A DNA stretch of 64,000 nt, taken from assembly GCA_039707655.1 (NCBI GenBank), contig CM077667.1, forward strand, positions 418,791,409 through 418,855,408. The letters run 5' to 3'. The translations under genes and the position numbers were made by a program. The notes below the pieces were generated by a model. It worked only from the letters and a program-made list of their open reading frames with translations, ran no database searches and was not told where the DNA came from. Positions 23,581 to 34,281 of this stretch are shown one piece after another. Within the stretch, counting starts at the first letter, position 1. Every line of letters starts with the position of its first letter. Source of the DNA: Elymus sibiricus (lineage: Eukaryota > Streptophyta > Magnoliopsida > Poales > Poaceae).

Positions 23581-25728
23581 GAGGCATCCACTTCACAAAA
23601 TAGATCTTGGACAAGTTGTGTATCCCAATTATCCATGTTTGGATCAAATAGTTCTTGCACCTTCGTAACTAACGAGCCTCCTCGGGGTGTAATCGGCCTT
23701 CTAGACCATTGCCTAGGCAGCCATGGATCTGTCCAAATATTAATGTTGGAGTCATCACCCACCCTCTTTATTACTCCATTTCGTAGCAGTTCAATACCTT
23801 GCAATATGCTCCGCCAAGTATATGAGATACCCTCTTTTGGCTGTGCCCCTAACAGATCCCCATCGGGGTAATATTTGGCCCGCAAAACACGTGCACACAA
23901 CGAGTTTGGGTCGGTTAGCAGCCGCCATCCTTGTTTTGCTAGCATGGCCAGGTTGAAGGAATGCAAATCTGTGTAGCCCAGTCCCCCTTCTGCTTTAGAA
24001 AGTGTTAACTTCTCCCAACTGATCCAATGCATCTTGTTCTCATTATCTTGTTGTGCCCAGAAATATCTCCCAATCATCATGCTAATCTGCTCACAAAGAC
24101 TCTTAGTTAAGTCAAAACAAGACATGGCAAAAGTGGGTATTGCTTGTGCAACAGCTTTTATCAAAATCTCTTTACCCACTTTAGATAAGAGCTTCTCCAT
24201 CCAGCCCCGGATACGTGTCCATATCCGGTCTTTCAGATAGGCAAAGACACTTGCCCTCGATTGTCCCACGTACACCGACAGTCCCAGATATCTTTCATTG
24301 CGAGTTTCCTTCTGAACTCCTAATTGCTGCATGAAGTTAACCTTGTCATGTTGGTTAGTGTTCTTACTAAACATGATAGATGATTTATCAACATTTATAG
24401 TCTGTCCCGAGCAAAGCTCATAAAGAGAAAGAATGTTTTGAAGATGATGCAGACTTTCTTCATTCATTTTCAGAAGAATTAGCGAGTCATCTGCAAACAG
24501 TAGATGGTTAAAACTCAGGGCATCACGACACACTTTCACACCTTGCAACTGACCATTCCCCTCTGCCGTGTTAAGTAAACTTGAGAAGGCTTCTGCACAA
24601 ATTAGAAATAGATAAGGGGAGATTGGATCCCCCTGTCTAAGGCCTCTACCTGGATTGATCACTTCTGTCAAGGTGCCATTGAACTTGAATCTATACTTCA
24701 CTGTTTTCACACACTTCATGATAGTGGACACCCAGCTTTCTGCAAACCCCATCTTGTTCATCACCTCCTCCAAAAATCGCCACTCAACCCTATCATATGC
24801 TTTGCTCATGTCTAGTTTCAAAGATGCATAGCCAACCGATCCGGACCTCTTATTTTGCATATAATGTGTCACTTCATAGGCCAGCAATATGTTGTCCGTG
24901 ATTAACCGGCCTGGCACAAAAGCACTTTGGTTGGGGGCAATGATTTTAGGCAGGATGGGCTTGAGACGATTTGCAAGGACTTTTGAAATCAGCTTATACA
25001 CTACATTGCAAAGACTTATGGGTTGCAGCTCTTTCAGGTTTTCTGGCTTCTTTACCTTGGGAATTAGTACCACACACGTATCATTCCAGCCTTGTGGGAT
25101 GTCACCTCCATTTAGCACATGCAAGACTTCATCTGTAACCTTGTCCCCTACTGTTTCCCAATGTCTTTTGAAGAAAACAGCCGGCATTCCATCACACCCA
25201 GGGGCCTTTAGGTCACCCATACTATCGAAGGCCTTCCGTACCTCCTCCCTGGTGAATTCCTTAGTTAAGAATTTGTTCATTTTTGATGTTATTCGGGAGG
25301 ATATTCGGTCCAAGAGCTCGTCCATACGGTCCCCAACATGTGATTCAAACAGAGAACTAAAATAGTTAGTTATCTCCGCCGCCATCTCCGCCTCCTCCTC
25401 CACCACCTCTCCATTTTCCTTCTTGAGTTTGCTAATGTGGTTCGTCTTTTTTCTTGCGGATGCATAGGCCTAAAAATATGACATGTTTTTATCTCCCTTC
25501 TCCATCCAATTCACGTGTGCCCTTTGCTTCCAGTACGTATCAAGCTGATGCTCCAACCTCTCCAATTTATATTTCAAGATCTGCTCCCGTCGGATAGATT
25601 GAGGGGAGATGACACTTCTTCGACATGCCTCCAATTCTTTTTTTGTCTTGAAATTCGTTTCTCCAGCTCCCCCAAACAGGTTGTACTCCACTCTGTCAGA
25701 TCTTTCACCACCCCTTTCAGTGCATCCA
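23581..25728 (-). pseudogene. LINE reverse transcriptase part
   Basis: The minus strand from 25406 down to the Copia insertion is open. It shows the L1-type RT domain: APGCDGMPAVFFKRHW, LIPKVKKPENLKELQPISL, NQSAFVPGRLITDNILLAYE, LKLDMSKAYDRVEW, GLRQGDPISPYLFLICAE and the catalytic LLFADDSLIL. The YLGL and thumb regions follow. Upstream, the link to the endonuclease is broken by stops at about 25470 and 25729 and by a frame change between them. The coding frame ends artificially in the LTR of the inserted element near 23460. Confidence 0.93.
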
Positions 25729-26922
25729 TCACCGAGCCCCTCTAGCGTTTATCTCTCTTCCCCATGCATTATCCACCACAGTACCACACTGATCCTCTTC
25801 CAACCACTTTGCTTCAAAGCGAAATAGGCCATTCCTACTCCTTTGCCTCTTCCTCCTACCCTCAGACTCCACCTGCACAATGAGTGGTCTATGATCAGAA
25901 TGTCGAGGGTCACCATGCACCACTTTGTAACAGGGGAACCGTTGGCACCAGCTTGGTGAAGCCACCACTCTGTCCAGTCTCTCCCGAATATATTTATTTG
26001 AGTCATGGTTGTTATTACGCTAGGTGTATGGATCCCCAGCGAAGCCGAGATCATGTAGGTCACACTCCTCTAGAGCACTTCGAAAACTGTCCATAGCTTG
26101 TTGGGGCTGAGCCAGCCCCCCTTCCTTCTCGCACTGGAGAAGGATCTCATTAAAATCCCCTGCCATCAACCAAGGTTTATCGCTATGGTTTTTTAGAGTA
26201 CGTAGCAGCTTCCATGTCTTGTGTTTTTCATCCATCTTTGATTCACCATAGATTCCAGTAAATCTCCAAGCAAAGCCATCCTCCTCGGTAATCTCAGTGT
26301 CAATGTGATACCGAGAACACCATCCACCTTTAACTGTCAAACCATTCCGCCATAACACTGCCAATCCGCCACTCTGTCCTGCACTTTTCTGCACCACCCA
26401 GTTAGGAAGCCCTAACTTCCACCTAAGCCACTCAAGTCCCCTCTCATCAGTCCTCGTCTCACAAAGAAACATCACATTAGGGTCCTCCTTCTCCCGAATA
26501 TCCAGGAGTCCACGAATTGCCGGGCCGTTCCCCAATCCCCAGCAATTCCATGCCACGAGTTTCATTGTTGCTCGTGGGGTTGAAACGTCAACATGAAACA
26601 TCAACCCCGCTCCTGTGTTTTCGGTAGTGCTTTCGTCACCTTTTTTCTTCTTCATCTGCTCCCCATAAAACCCATCCTCTACCTCCATTGGTTCTGGGTC
26701 TCTTTTCTCCCCTGCCTTGACACCCAAAGGTGCCTGCACTTTATTACTTGTCCTCGGTGTTCTCTTGTATGTGCCGCCCTGCTTCCCATACCCCTTCCCT
26801 ACATTTCCACCCCTGACATTACTTTGTACCACCACTCTTTCCATGCCGATTAACTCATTTGCAAACTCAATTTTCTCCGTCTCCAGTCCCTCCTTTACTT
26901 TTGCTTCTATCTCTCGTTTCAT
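25729..26922 (-). pseudogene. LINE APE-type endonuclease part
   Basis: The domain begins with MKLVAWNCWGLG. It contains FLCETRT, SGGLAVLWRNG, AGDFNEIL and, near the end, HSDHRPL, the motifs of apurinic-like endonucleases that nick target DNA in L1-type retrotransposons. It is interrupted by an in-frame TAG at 26020 where relatives have Trp after GDPYT, and by another stop at 25729. The N-terminal part of the frame (26922 to about 26580) is the charged linker from ORF1. Confidence 0.9.
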
Positions 26923-26943
26923 CTCCTCTTGGGCACGTGCCTT

Positions 26944-28122
26944 TTATTGTGCTACCTTTTCCTTCACTCTCAAGTCAGCTTCCTCCTGCTCCTTCTCCCG
27001 AGCTTCGCTCTTGGCCTTGTCCTTCACAAGATGCTCATGTACCCTTTTTCCTTCATCCTCTTTGTCCTCCATTATTTTATCATTCACCCCACCCTTGTCT
27101 CCTCCTGTATCAGCCCCTTTATTAGTGAACATGAGCTGCTTTCTCGAGGTCAGCACATCTGATTTTGGTGCTGGCAATTTTTTTAATGGGCTAGACACTT
27201 CATCATCCACTCCTGATTGACCAGCATTGCTACCCTTGCCCGTACTGTCTTTCCTCCAAGAAAGATCATCACTTCGAGATTTTCCATTCCATCTTCCATC
27301 ATAGTAGCCTCGGCCATTGCTTTCGCTGCCCCCACCACTGCTCCATTTCCCTCTATCGTATCTTCCCCTTCTAGTCTCCATAAATGCCTTGAGGTCCTTT
27401 CCAAACTGTGGCCTTTCTCCTCTCTTTTGCTTGATGGAGCAGTCCTTGGCGCCATGGCCAATGATCCCACACACAAAACCGAAGTCAGGGAGGAACTCAT
27501 ACTCAAACCTTGCCCACAGCCTTTCATCCTTCTCCTTCCCCGCTACCTCCTTTGTGACTGTGAGCCAGCTACCTCTCATCAACGGTTCAGCAACAAGCAT
27601 CTTCACCTTAATTCTCAAGAATATTCCGATGGCCACATCATCTCCCCCCACATCCACTTCCATTGTTTCTCCTATCAGGTTGCCAATGACCTCTCCATTG
27701 TCCCTGTTCATGTCCCCAAGGGGCAGGTTATACACCCTTACCCACATTTGCACGTACCGAAATTCATAGTCCTCAATCCTCTTTGACGGATCAAACTCTT
27801 CTAGTAGCAGCAAATTTTTATCAAATGTCCAGGGCCCCCTTTCCAATGCATTTCTTTTCTCTGATTCCTGTTTGAAGGTAAACAAGTAGATGCCCCCCCC
27901 CCAATCCTTGCATTTTATCCCTCTCAACGGACTCCATGCCTTCCCTAGCGCCTGGCCCAGTGCATCAGCGTGTGCCGGCTTCTTTGAGAACAGCTTGGCC
28001 ATGGCTCTTGGTTCCATAACAATCTTCCCCAATCCCATCCCACCAATTTTCACTCCCTTCCTCTCTGCATCCGACAGCTTCAGACCCTGCAACAGGTCAC
28101 TCACCTTCTCCATCACACACAA
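26944..28122 (-). pseudogene. LINE ORF1 (DUF4283-type with zinc knuckle)
   Basis: A 392-residue frame with an N-terminal nucleic-acid-binding region of the DUF4283 type (for example LGKAWSPLRGIKCKDWGGGIYLF, given here only in part; and RYVQMWVRVYNLP). At about residues 210-225 comes a knuckle-like CGIIGHGAKDC. A basic, Gly/Ser-rich and then Lys/Glu-rich tail follows. A TAA at 26944-26946 ends the frame. The same frame continues on the other side towards the endonuclease, so ORF1 and ORF2 may once have been a single frame. The 5' leader to 28418 holds a G-rich run near 28297-28310. Confidence 0.85.
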
Positions 28123-28418
28123 GAAAACACAGCCAAGCTGGTCGCACGATCTAGAATCTCGCTAAATCAGGCTCCCATGTCCAAGAACATATCCCGACCC
28201 ACGAGGCTGGTGGGGGCCCTGCCTAGAGATCTATACTATAACCGGAGAGAGGACAGTGAGAGGCAGCGAGGGGGACATACTCAGGAGCGCTCAGGCGGGG
28301 GGGGGGGGAGGGAGGGACGGAGAAGCCGGAGCAGAGGACCCTAGCGACGGCGGCGGAGTCGCCCAAAGAAGCGCCAGGGACACAAAGCCGTCACTCACGG
28401 GACGGACAGAAAAACCCA

Positions 28419-28434
28419 GGCTCCACGCCTGGAG
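28419..28434. repeat. LINE target-site duplication, right copy
   Basis: Identical to 13645-13660, and adjacent to the 5' end of the LINE. From 28435 the Harbinger-type element resumes. Confidence 0.9.
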
Positions 28435-28476
28435 TTGGAGAAGCGCGGAGTGGGTGGACTTCAGAACAGGCCCTAA

Positions 28477-28764
28477 CTTTAGACACTGGCTTGTAAAAAA
28501 ACCGTTGAACAAGTTGATATGGCAGTACTAGTTCTGTAGGGCTCACCACCTCGGGGATAAACACTAAAAGCAGAAATATCGGGGGGCGATTGGTTGGAGG
28601 AGCACGGTCCCATGTGGGTACATCGGCTCGGCAAATGGATGAAATTCAAACATGAACGCAGAAGGATTGCGTTGTGCCAGTGTGAGGCATTAGCGATAAA
28701 CCTTCACGTAGCAAACCTGCCTCGATTGTCAAATTGCAAGGACCGGTGGCCTGTGGTGTGATTT
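28477..28764. other. Intergenic, no gene seen
   Basis: Ordinary-looking sequence between the Harbinger-type element and the next MITE. Confidence 0.5.
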
Positions 28765-28769
28765 CTCAG

Positions 28770-29030
28770 GGCATGTACAATGGCGTTATCTTAGGAGTGA
28801 CATGTAGGATGAATGGTGAGGTGGAGGAGAGAGAATTCATAAGAAAAGGCTTGTCTTCTCTTATTTAAGAGATCATCTCTTAGCACAACATGTCTCATCA
28901 TGTTTTTAGGAATATCTAGTTATTGTAGATGATGCTAAAAGACAACCCATTGTAGACATGTTTTTGTTTTCATCTCTAAATTATATGCAAGCCTTAAGAT
29001 AAGACCGTTTTATCAACCATTGTACATGCT
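28770..29030. mobile_element. 261-bp TIR MITE
   Basis: The left end GGCATGTACAATGG and the right end CCATTGTACATGCT are inverted. The interior also folds in part (the AGACATG/CATGTCT and AAGATAAGAC/TATCTTA blocks). CTCAG occurs directly at both outer borders (28765-28769 and 29031-29035) and could be a 5-bp target duplication. This type is common near grass genes. Superfamily not assigned. Confidence 0.7.
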
Positions 29031-29235
29031 CTCAGTGTGTGCAAGTGCGCCCGATGCATCAGGAGACGAACTTACACTCCCTCCTCACCACGACGGCACC
29101 CACTCATGCTCTAGCAGCGTGACCAGCTTGTTGCAAGATTTCCAGCATCTCTTCGCTTAACCACAATAGTAGCAGTCATGACGCGATTGCGACTACCATA
29201 TTCCGCTGATTTCAAGACCTCAACTTGTTATAGTC

Positions 29236-29920
29236 GGACACTACCATTATTCATCTCAACAAAAAGATGAAATGGAGCAGGAAATCGTGGAAATGCTCTG
29301 AGATGGCACTGTCCGTCTTAGTGCTAAGTCCCTTTGCCTCTCCGATTTTGCTCGTGCACAAGAAAGGTGATACATTGCGGTTTTGTGTCGATTACCGCCA
29401 ATTGAACAACAACACTATGAAGAGCCAGTATCCGTTGCCGATGATTGATGAACTCTGACCTGACACACACTTGTTGGTTTACAAAGTTGGATTTGTGATT
29501 CGGTTGTCACTAGATTTGTCACGCTGCCGACGATGAGCACAAGACGACATTTCAGACACATCAAGGACACTATAAGTTTTAGTCATGGCGTTTGATCAGG
29601 ACAATACAAGTTTTAGTCATGGCGTTTGATGTTACAGGCAACACCGATGCTCCAGTGGCGGTGCCAGGAATAAAAGCATGTGTAGTCACTTCAAAATAGT
29701 GTAGTCAAACATACATATTTGTATGTATTTTTTGCCTGATTTATACTTTCTATATGATGTTTTTTCCAAAGAGCTGTGTAGTCAAATGACTGCACAGCCT
29801 GTGTGTGGCTTCGCCACTGCGATGCTCTTGCCACTATGAACATGGTCATTGACAAACTTTCCGCAAGGGGGTTCTTGTCTTCATGGACAATATACATATG
29901 TACTCCAGCACTCCGGGAAC
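29236..29920 (+). pseudogene. Ty3/Gypsy reverse transcriptase relic
   Basis: [20 protein letters not shown], followed by [10 protein letters not shown] and YPLPMIDEL, is the start of a Gypsy RT domain (29320-29455). After frame breaks, pieces of the WFTKLDL block, the DEHKTTFQTHQGHY block and, past an inserted MITE, VLVFMDNI (a decayed form of the catalytic FxDDI motif) follow in order to about 29915. A 24-base stretch is duplicated at about 29570-29631. No LTRs are visible. Confidence 0.82.
29653..29819. mobile_element. hAT-type MITE with 8-bp target duplication
   Basis: The ends CAGTGGCGGTGCCAG and TGGCTTCGCCACTG form a terminal inverted repeat with a few mismatches. CGATGCTC is present on both sides (29645-29652 and 29820-29827), the 8-bp duplication expected of hAT insertions. 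The MITE lies inside the Gypsy RT relic and interrupts it between two conserved blocks. Confidence 0.9.
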
Positions 29921-30466
29921 ATTTTTCAAATCTATGAACATTTTTATAGAATATTTTTGAAGTCATGGTCATTTTTATAAATTGCTGAATATTTTTAAAA
30001 CTCACGAAGCCTTTTTAAATTTATGATTTTTTAAAAATAATTGTATTCATAATTTTTTAAACATACATTTTTAAAACACGTGAACACTTTTTCAAATTCA
30101 CAAACTTATGAACAATATTCAAAATCATGAAAACAATTCCAAAAGTTGTGAACTATTTTTAAATTCCACGAATAGTTTTATTTCACATTTTTTCAAAAAA
30201 AAACACGGCTGATTTTTTTCATTTTTTTTGAAGCAAGGCTGATTTTTGCAAAAGGCGAAAGGGAAACAAGAACGAGCGAGCATGGGCGAGCCTGGAAGGT
30301 GGCGCTACTAGGCCGTATGGTGGAACGAGCGAGCGTGAAATAGGAGCACCCGCAGAAATAGGCCACGGTGACCGAAATTCCCACAGCGAGGTGCTGCCAA
30401 TGGGCCAGAAAATGCCGGCTTCCTCCTCACAAGAACTGACAAACTCTTTGTATAGCCTGGCGGGAA
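29921..30466. other. AT-rich simple-sequence region
   Basis: From 29930 to 30190 the sequence consists of degenerate GAACATTTTT / TTTTTAAATT motifs, a composition often found in non-coding parts of Triticeae DNA transposons. No gene seen. Confidence 0.5.
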
Positions 30467-30874
30467 AGTATCCAGTGCTCCCGGCCTTGATACTCCCAAT
30501 GCTCCAATGTCAAAAAACATTTATAAACGTTTCAAAAAAATCCAGAAAAAAATGTGACAGTTCACAACGAATGTCACTACATCCCCTAAAAATTTCAGGT
30601 CCAAAATCAAAATGTGCATTGAGAAACAAAAAAGAGAAATCAAGATCTGAATAGTGTCAATGTTGCTTTTGTCTCTTTTGTACATTATTCATGCTAAACT
30701 TCACATTTTTGTATCTGAATGTGTGTTTCGTGTTTTGACCTGAAATTTCTAGGGCTTGTAGTCACATTCATTCTGAACATTCACAATTTTTTCAGAATTT
30801 TTTGAAACAATAAAAAATATTTTGCTTGACATTGGAGTACCGGGAGTACCCCAAGAGTGGGAGCACTGGATACT
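30467..30874. mobile_element. 408-bp foldback MITE
   Basis: The two halves are long inverted repeats: AGTATCCAGTGCTCCC at the left end matches the complement of the right end. Pairing continues inward through the CTCCAATGTCAA, GTTTCAAAAAA, TTCACAACGAATGTCACTAC and AAATTTCAGGTC blocks to a loop near 30660. Target duplication not resolved. No coding capacity. Confidence 0.85.
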
Positions 30875-31448
30875 GAAGTGAGTGAGGCCTGGAAAATGGA
30901 AGTCCAGAGATCCAAAGCGGTCCGTGAAGAAGCGAAATGCAAATGCAGTCATCGGAGCACCCCTAAAAAAATGCAGGTAACGGATCACCCCTAAAAGAAA
31001 TGCAGTCAACGGGTTTAGGTTTTCGATCCGGTTTCCCTTATAAACTGGATCAGCCAAAGCTCAAGGGGTGACTTTTGGCTTTGACAGCTTTTTAAGCAAT
31101 ATATTCAGGTGGGGATCCTCTCCCCCCGGTGACCGTTCAAAAAAAAGAAATGCAGTCAACGGGTGAGAGCCACGGCAGCAGCATGGAAGGCTGCTCACGT
31201 TTGATGTTTCCCACCGGGCAGCCGCCAACCAGCCACCAAACAAAACCGCAACACGCTTTGCACCCCGCTCCAGAGCCTGAATGGATTACTGCACGAATCG
31301 CAATTACACGGATCACAATCTACTGCTTGTAGCAGCCCAATACCACGAGGCGTGTGGTGTAATCCCCAATGTTGCAAACGATTTACGGACATGCTTGTAA
31401 AAGCATGCTTCACGGACAATGCAAGTACTAACGTACAGAAGTAAAAGC
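30875..31448. other. Intergenic, no gene seen
   Basis: A 20-base segment (AAAAGAAATGCAGTCAACGG) occurs at about 30993 and 31144. The last five bases, AAAGC (31444-31448), are the left target duplication of the Copia element that follows. Confidence 0.6.
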
Positions 31449-31578
31449 TGTTAAATAGGTCTAGCGTGTCATGTACACGTATTCTGTATGTATGTAAATT
31501 GTATGTGCTGATCATTATATATAGAAAGGCGTGGAGAGGCTTTGCCCCACGGGAAACCCTAAACCTATTCTTCAAACT
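31449..31578 (+). repeat. 5' LTR (130 bp)
   Basis: It begins TGTTAAATAGG and contains TATATATA at 31516-31523. It ends CAAACT, immediately followed by the primer site TGGTATCGGAGCC. Matching the target duplications places the LTR end at CT, not the usual CA. Confidence 0.88.
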
Positions 31579-31591
31579 TGGTATCGGAGCC
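31579..31591 (+). other. Primer-binding site
   Basis: TGGTATCGGAGCC directly abuts the LTR. One mismatch from the usual initiator-Met primer site. Confidence 0.85.
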
Positions 31592-31635
31592 TTACCTAGC
31601 CGCCGCCGCCGTAGTGCTCCCTTGCTGCCGCCGCG

Positions 31636-34281
31636 ATGTCGACCACCTCCGCGCTCACCCTCGCTGTGCCCGCCCCAGTCATCGCTCCACCTTCGGCGTC
31701 GGCGCCCATCCCCGTCGTTCCGCCCATCGCGGTCTCTCTGGACCGTAGCAACTTCATGCTGTGGAGGGCGCTCACCCTTCCCAACTTCGCCGGCGTACGC
31801 CTCCACGGCTTCCTTGATGGCTCGGCAAAGGCGCCGGCGCCGACCGTGACGACAGGCACCAGCGACGCTGCTCGGACCGTGTCCAACCCCGAGTACGAGC
31901 AGTGGTGGACCCTTGATCAGAAGGTCCTCGGGCATCTCCTCGGTTCAATGCACGTGGAGATCTCCGCGCAGTTGATCGGCTGCAAGACGGCTGCTGCTGC
32001 ATGGACAGCCATGCACACCATGTTCGCCGCGGAAAACAGCGCTGCCGTTCATAATCTCCGGCGTCAGATCCAGGCGCTGAGGAAGGGTGACAAGCCTGCC
32101 GTCGAGTACATGCAGAAGGTGAAGGCGCTCGCTGACGCCATGGCCACCGCCGGCTCTCCTCTTCGCGATGACGAAATCATCGACTACATGCTGACCGGGC
32201 TCGGCTCGGCATTCAACCCCATTGCTGCTTCGATGAACTTCGCGGGCGTGCCTATCACGTTTCCCACGTTCTACTCGAGTGTTCTTCACTACGAGGCCTT
32301 ACAACAGCAGCAATCGGATGTCGAGGATTGGCACTCCTCCGCCAACGCTGCGTCGCGGCCGGTCTACAACACCAACCCGGGCCGCGCGTATGACTCTGGA
32401 CACCCGAGTGGCGGTCGCCCTGCTGGCGGTTCCTTCCAGCAAGGGCCGGGTGGCTACATCCAAGGCCAGGGTGGTGGCGCCCCAGGCCGCAACAGTGGAA
32501 ACAGCAACGGTGGCGGCAATGGCCGCAATGGCGGAGGAAACGGGGGCGGCAATGGTCGTAACCGACGCCGGCGCCCCAAGTGCCAAATCTGCAAAAACTG
32601 GGGGCACGAGGCGGACAACTGTCGCAGCCGCTATGATCATGACAACCGCGTCGCCAACTCCGCGTCCACCTCCTCCTCCGCGCATGAGCCGCCGCACTGG
32701 ATCATGGACTCCGGAGCGACGGACCACCTGACGAGTGATCTCGAACGTCTACACTTCCACGAGCGCTATGGCGGGAAGGATCAAGTGCAAGTGGCCAATG
32801 GTGCAGGTTTGTCTATTTCGCATATTGGTCATTCCACTTTAGCCAGTTCATCTCTTCGTTTAAGAAATATTCTTCGTCTTCCACATATTAATCAACATCT
32901 CCTTTCTGTTTATCGTCTTGTCACCGACAATGATATTTTTGTGGAATTTCATCGTTTCTTTTTCCTTGTTAAGGACAAGGCCACGAAGAAAGTTCTTCTT
33001 CATGGTAGAAGTCATGGCAGCCTCTACCCCATCCCGCTTAGTCGCGCATCGTCCTCCTCCACTCGCCAAGCATCTCTCAGCGTCAAGACCACCCCGTCCC
33101 AGTGGCACCAGCGTCTCGGTCATCCCTCAAATAATATCGTTCGAAACATTGTTAAAAGTAATGATTTAGTGTGTTCTTCTGAAAGTCAGACTTCAGTTTG
33201 TGATGCTTGTCAGCGTGCTAAGAGTCGACAATTGCCATATAATTTATCTCATCGTGTTTCCACAATGCCTCTTGAGTTAATCCATTCTGATGTTTGGGGG
33301 CCTGCTATTGCCTCTTCTGGAGGTTATAAGTATTATGTTAGCTTTGTCGATGATTACTCTCGTTTTTGTTGGATATATCTCCTCAAGCACAAGTCTGATG
33401 TTGAGCAAGTGTTTTACGTTTTTCAGGCTCATGTTGAGCGTCTTCTTCACACTAAAATCATAGCCGTTCAGTCGGATTGGGGTGGCGAGTATAAAAAATT
33501 GCACCGTTATTTTCAGCGCACTGGGATCTCTCACCGTGTGTCCAGCCCACATACATCTCAGCAAAATGGGGCTGCTGAACGCAAACACCGTCATCTCGTA
33601 GAAACAGGTCTTGCCTTGCTGGCTCATTCTTCTCTTCCATTGCGTTTTTGGGATGAAGCATTTCTTGCTGCGTGTTACCTCATTAATCGCATGCCCACAC
33701 CTGTTCTACAACAAGATACGCCCCTGTATCGTCTTCTCAAGGTGCAACCCGATTACAATTTCCTTCGCACGTTTGGTTGTGCTTGCTGGCCTAGTTTGCG
33801 CAAATATAACGCACATAAGCTTGCTTTCCGTTCCACCATGTGCATGTTCTTAGGGTATAGCCAGATGCATAAGGGATACAAGTGCTTGGATCGTTCCACG
33901 GGACGTATATACATCTCTCGTGACGTCGTTTTCGACGAGTTTGTTTTTCCCTACTCCACCCCTGGTGTCACCGTAGATGTCTCCACATTGGCTGATGTGC
34001 TTTCCTTCCCTTCCAATGAACCGGCTACGGGTGACAATTTGCGCAAATATGACATGTCCTATTTGTCTACTCACTTGCCAGTTTCAGGCAGTATTCCTCT
34101 CGTGCAGGAACCTCAGGTCGCGCGTGATGCTCCTCCACCACACGCGACCGACGACTGTCCCTCTCCGGTGATCGACGTGCATGGCGCATGCACGCCTCCC
34201 GCGCCCCGCTCACCCGGCCCATCGACGGCTCCCTCGCCTAGCGCCTGTGCGGACGCCTCGCCCGGCCCATCCTCCGCCTAG
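31636..34281 (+). CDS. Copia gag-protease-integrase polyprotein (881 aa, stop-ended)
   Basis: The frame carries a Copia-type gag domain (about residues 30-235, with YEQWWTLDQKVLGHLLGSM-like sequence). A Gly/Asn-rich linker follows, then a CCHC zinc knuckle at residues 316-329 (CQICKNWGHEADNC) and the aspartic protease motif MDSGATDH near 356. The pre-integrase HHCC region has WHQRLGHPS near 490. The integrase core shows DVWGP, VDDYSR, SDWGGEY and NGAAERKHR, so the D,D,E residues look intact. The frame ends at a TAG (34279-34281) in a Pro/Ser-rich spacer. Reading continues in frame into the RT part, so this stop truncates a once longer polyprotein. Confidence 0.92.
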   Translation: MSTTSALTLAVPAPVIAPPSASAPIPVVPPIAVSLDRSNFMLWRALTLPNFAGVRLHGFLDGSAKAPAPTVTTGTSDAARTVSNPEYEQWWTLDQKVLGHLLGSMHVEISAQLIGCKTAAAAWTAMHTMFAAENSAAVHNLRRQIQALRKGDKPAVEYMQKVKALADAMATAGSPLRDDEIIDYMLTGLGSAFNPIAASMNFAGVPITFPTFYSSVLHYEALQQQQSDVEDWHSSANAASRPVYNTNPGRAYDSGHPSGGRPAGGSFQQGPGGYIQGQGGGAPGRNSGNSNGGGNGRNGGGNGGGNGRNRRRRPKCQICKNWGHEADNCRSRYDHDNRVANSASTSSSAHEPPHWIMDSGATDHLTSDLERLHFHERYGGKDQVQVANGAGLSISHIGHSTLASSSLRLRNILRLPHINQHLLSVYRLVTDNDIFVEFHRFFFLVKDKATKKVLLHGRSHGSLYPIPLSRASSSSTRQASLSVKTTPSQWHQRLGHPSNNIVRNIVKSNDLVCSSESQTSVCDACQRAKSRQLPYNLSHRVSTMPLELIHSDVWGPAIASSGGYKYYVSFVDDYSRFCWIYLLKHKSDVEQVFYVFQAHVERLLHTKIIAVQSDWGGEYKKLHRYFQRTGISHRVSSPHTSQQNGAAERKHRHLVETGLALLAHSSLPLRFWDEAFLAACYLINRMPTPVLQQDTPLYRLLKVQPDYNFLRTFGCACWPSLRKYNAHKLAFRSTMCMFLGYSQMHKGYKCLDRSTGRIYISRDVVFDEFVFPYSTPGVTVDVSTLADVLSFPSNEPATGDNLRKYDMSYLSTHLPVSGSIPLVQEPQVARDAPPPHATDDCPSPVIDVHGACTPPAPRSPGPSTAPSPSACADASPGPSSA

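Larger units (their letters stand above)
13661..28418 (-). mobile_element. LINE (L1-type), near full length, split by a Copia-like element
   Basis: The element runs on the minus strand from a 5' leader near 28418 to an A tail (T-run at about 13661-13669). Both outer ends abut GGCTCCACGCCTGGAG (13645-13660 and 28419-28434), a 16-base target-site duplication as expected for target-primed reverse transcription. Domains in order are ORF1 with a zinc knuckle, APE-type endonuclease, reverse transcriptase, zf-RVT and RNase H. Several in-frame stops and one frameshift make it inactive. The 8.7 kb Copia-like element at 14837-23580 interrupts it between RT and RNase H. Confidence 0.92.
13199..28473. 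mobile_element. Harbinger/Tourist-type element split by a LINE
   Basis: The left end GGGCCTGTTCTGAA (13199) and the right end TTCAGAACAGGCCC (ending 28473) are inverted repeats. Both are flanked by TAA (13196-13198 and 28474-28476), the target duplication typical of PIF/Harbinger elements. Without the LINE and one copy of its 16-base duplication the element is only about 485 bases (13199-13660 plus 28435-28473), so it is a MITE-sized non-autonomous copy. No transposase is visible. Confidence 0.8.

Noticed and set aside
27217..27786. Plus-strand 189-codon frame over LINE ORF1
   Set aside because: Antisense of the LINE ORF1, which has a zinc knuckle and DUF4283-type sequence on the minus strand.
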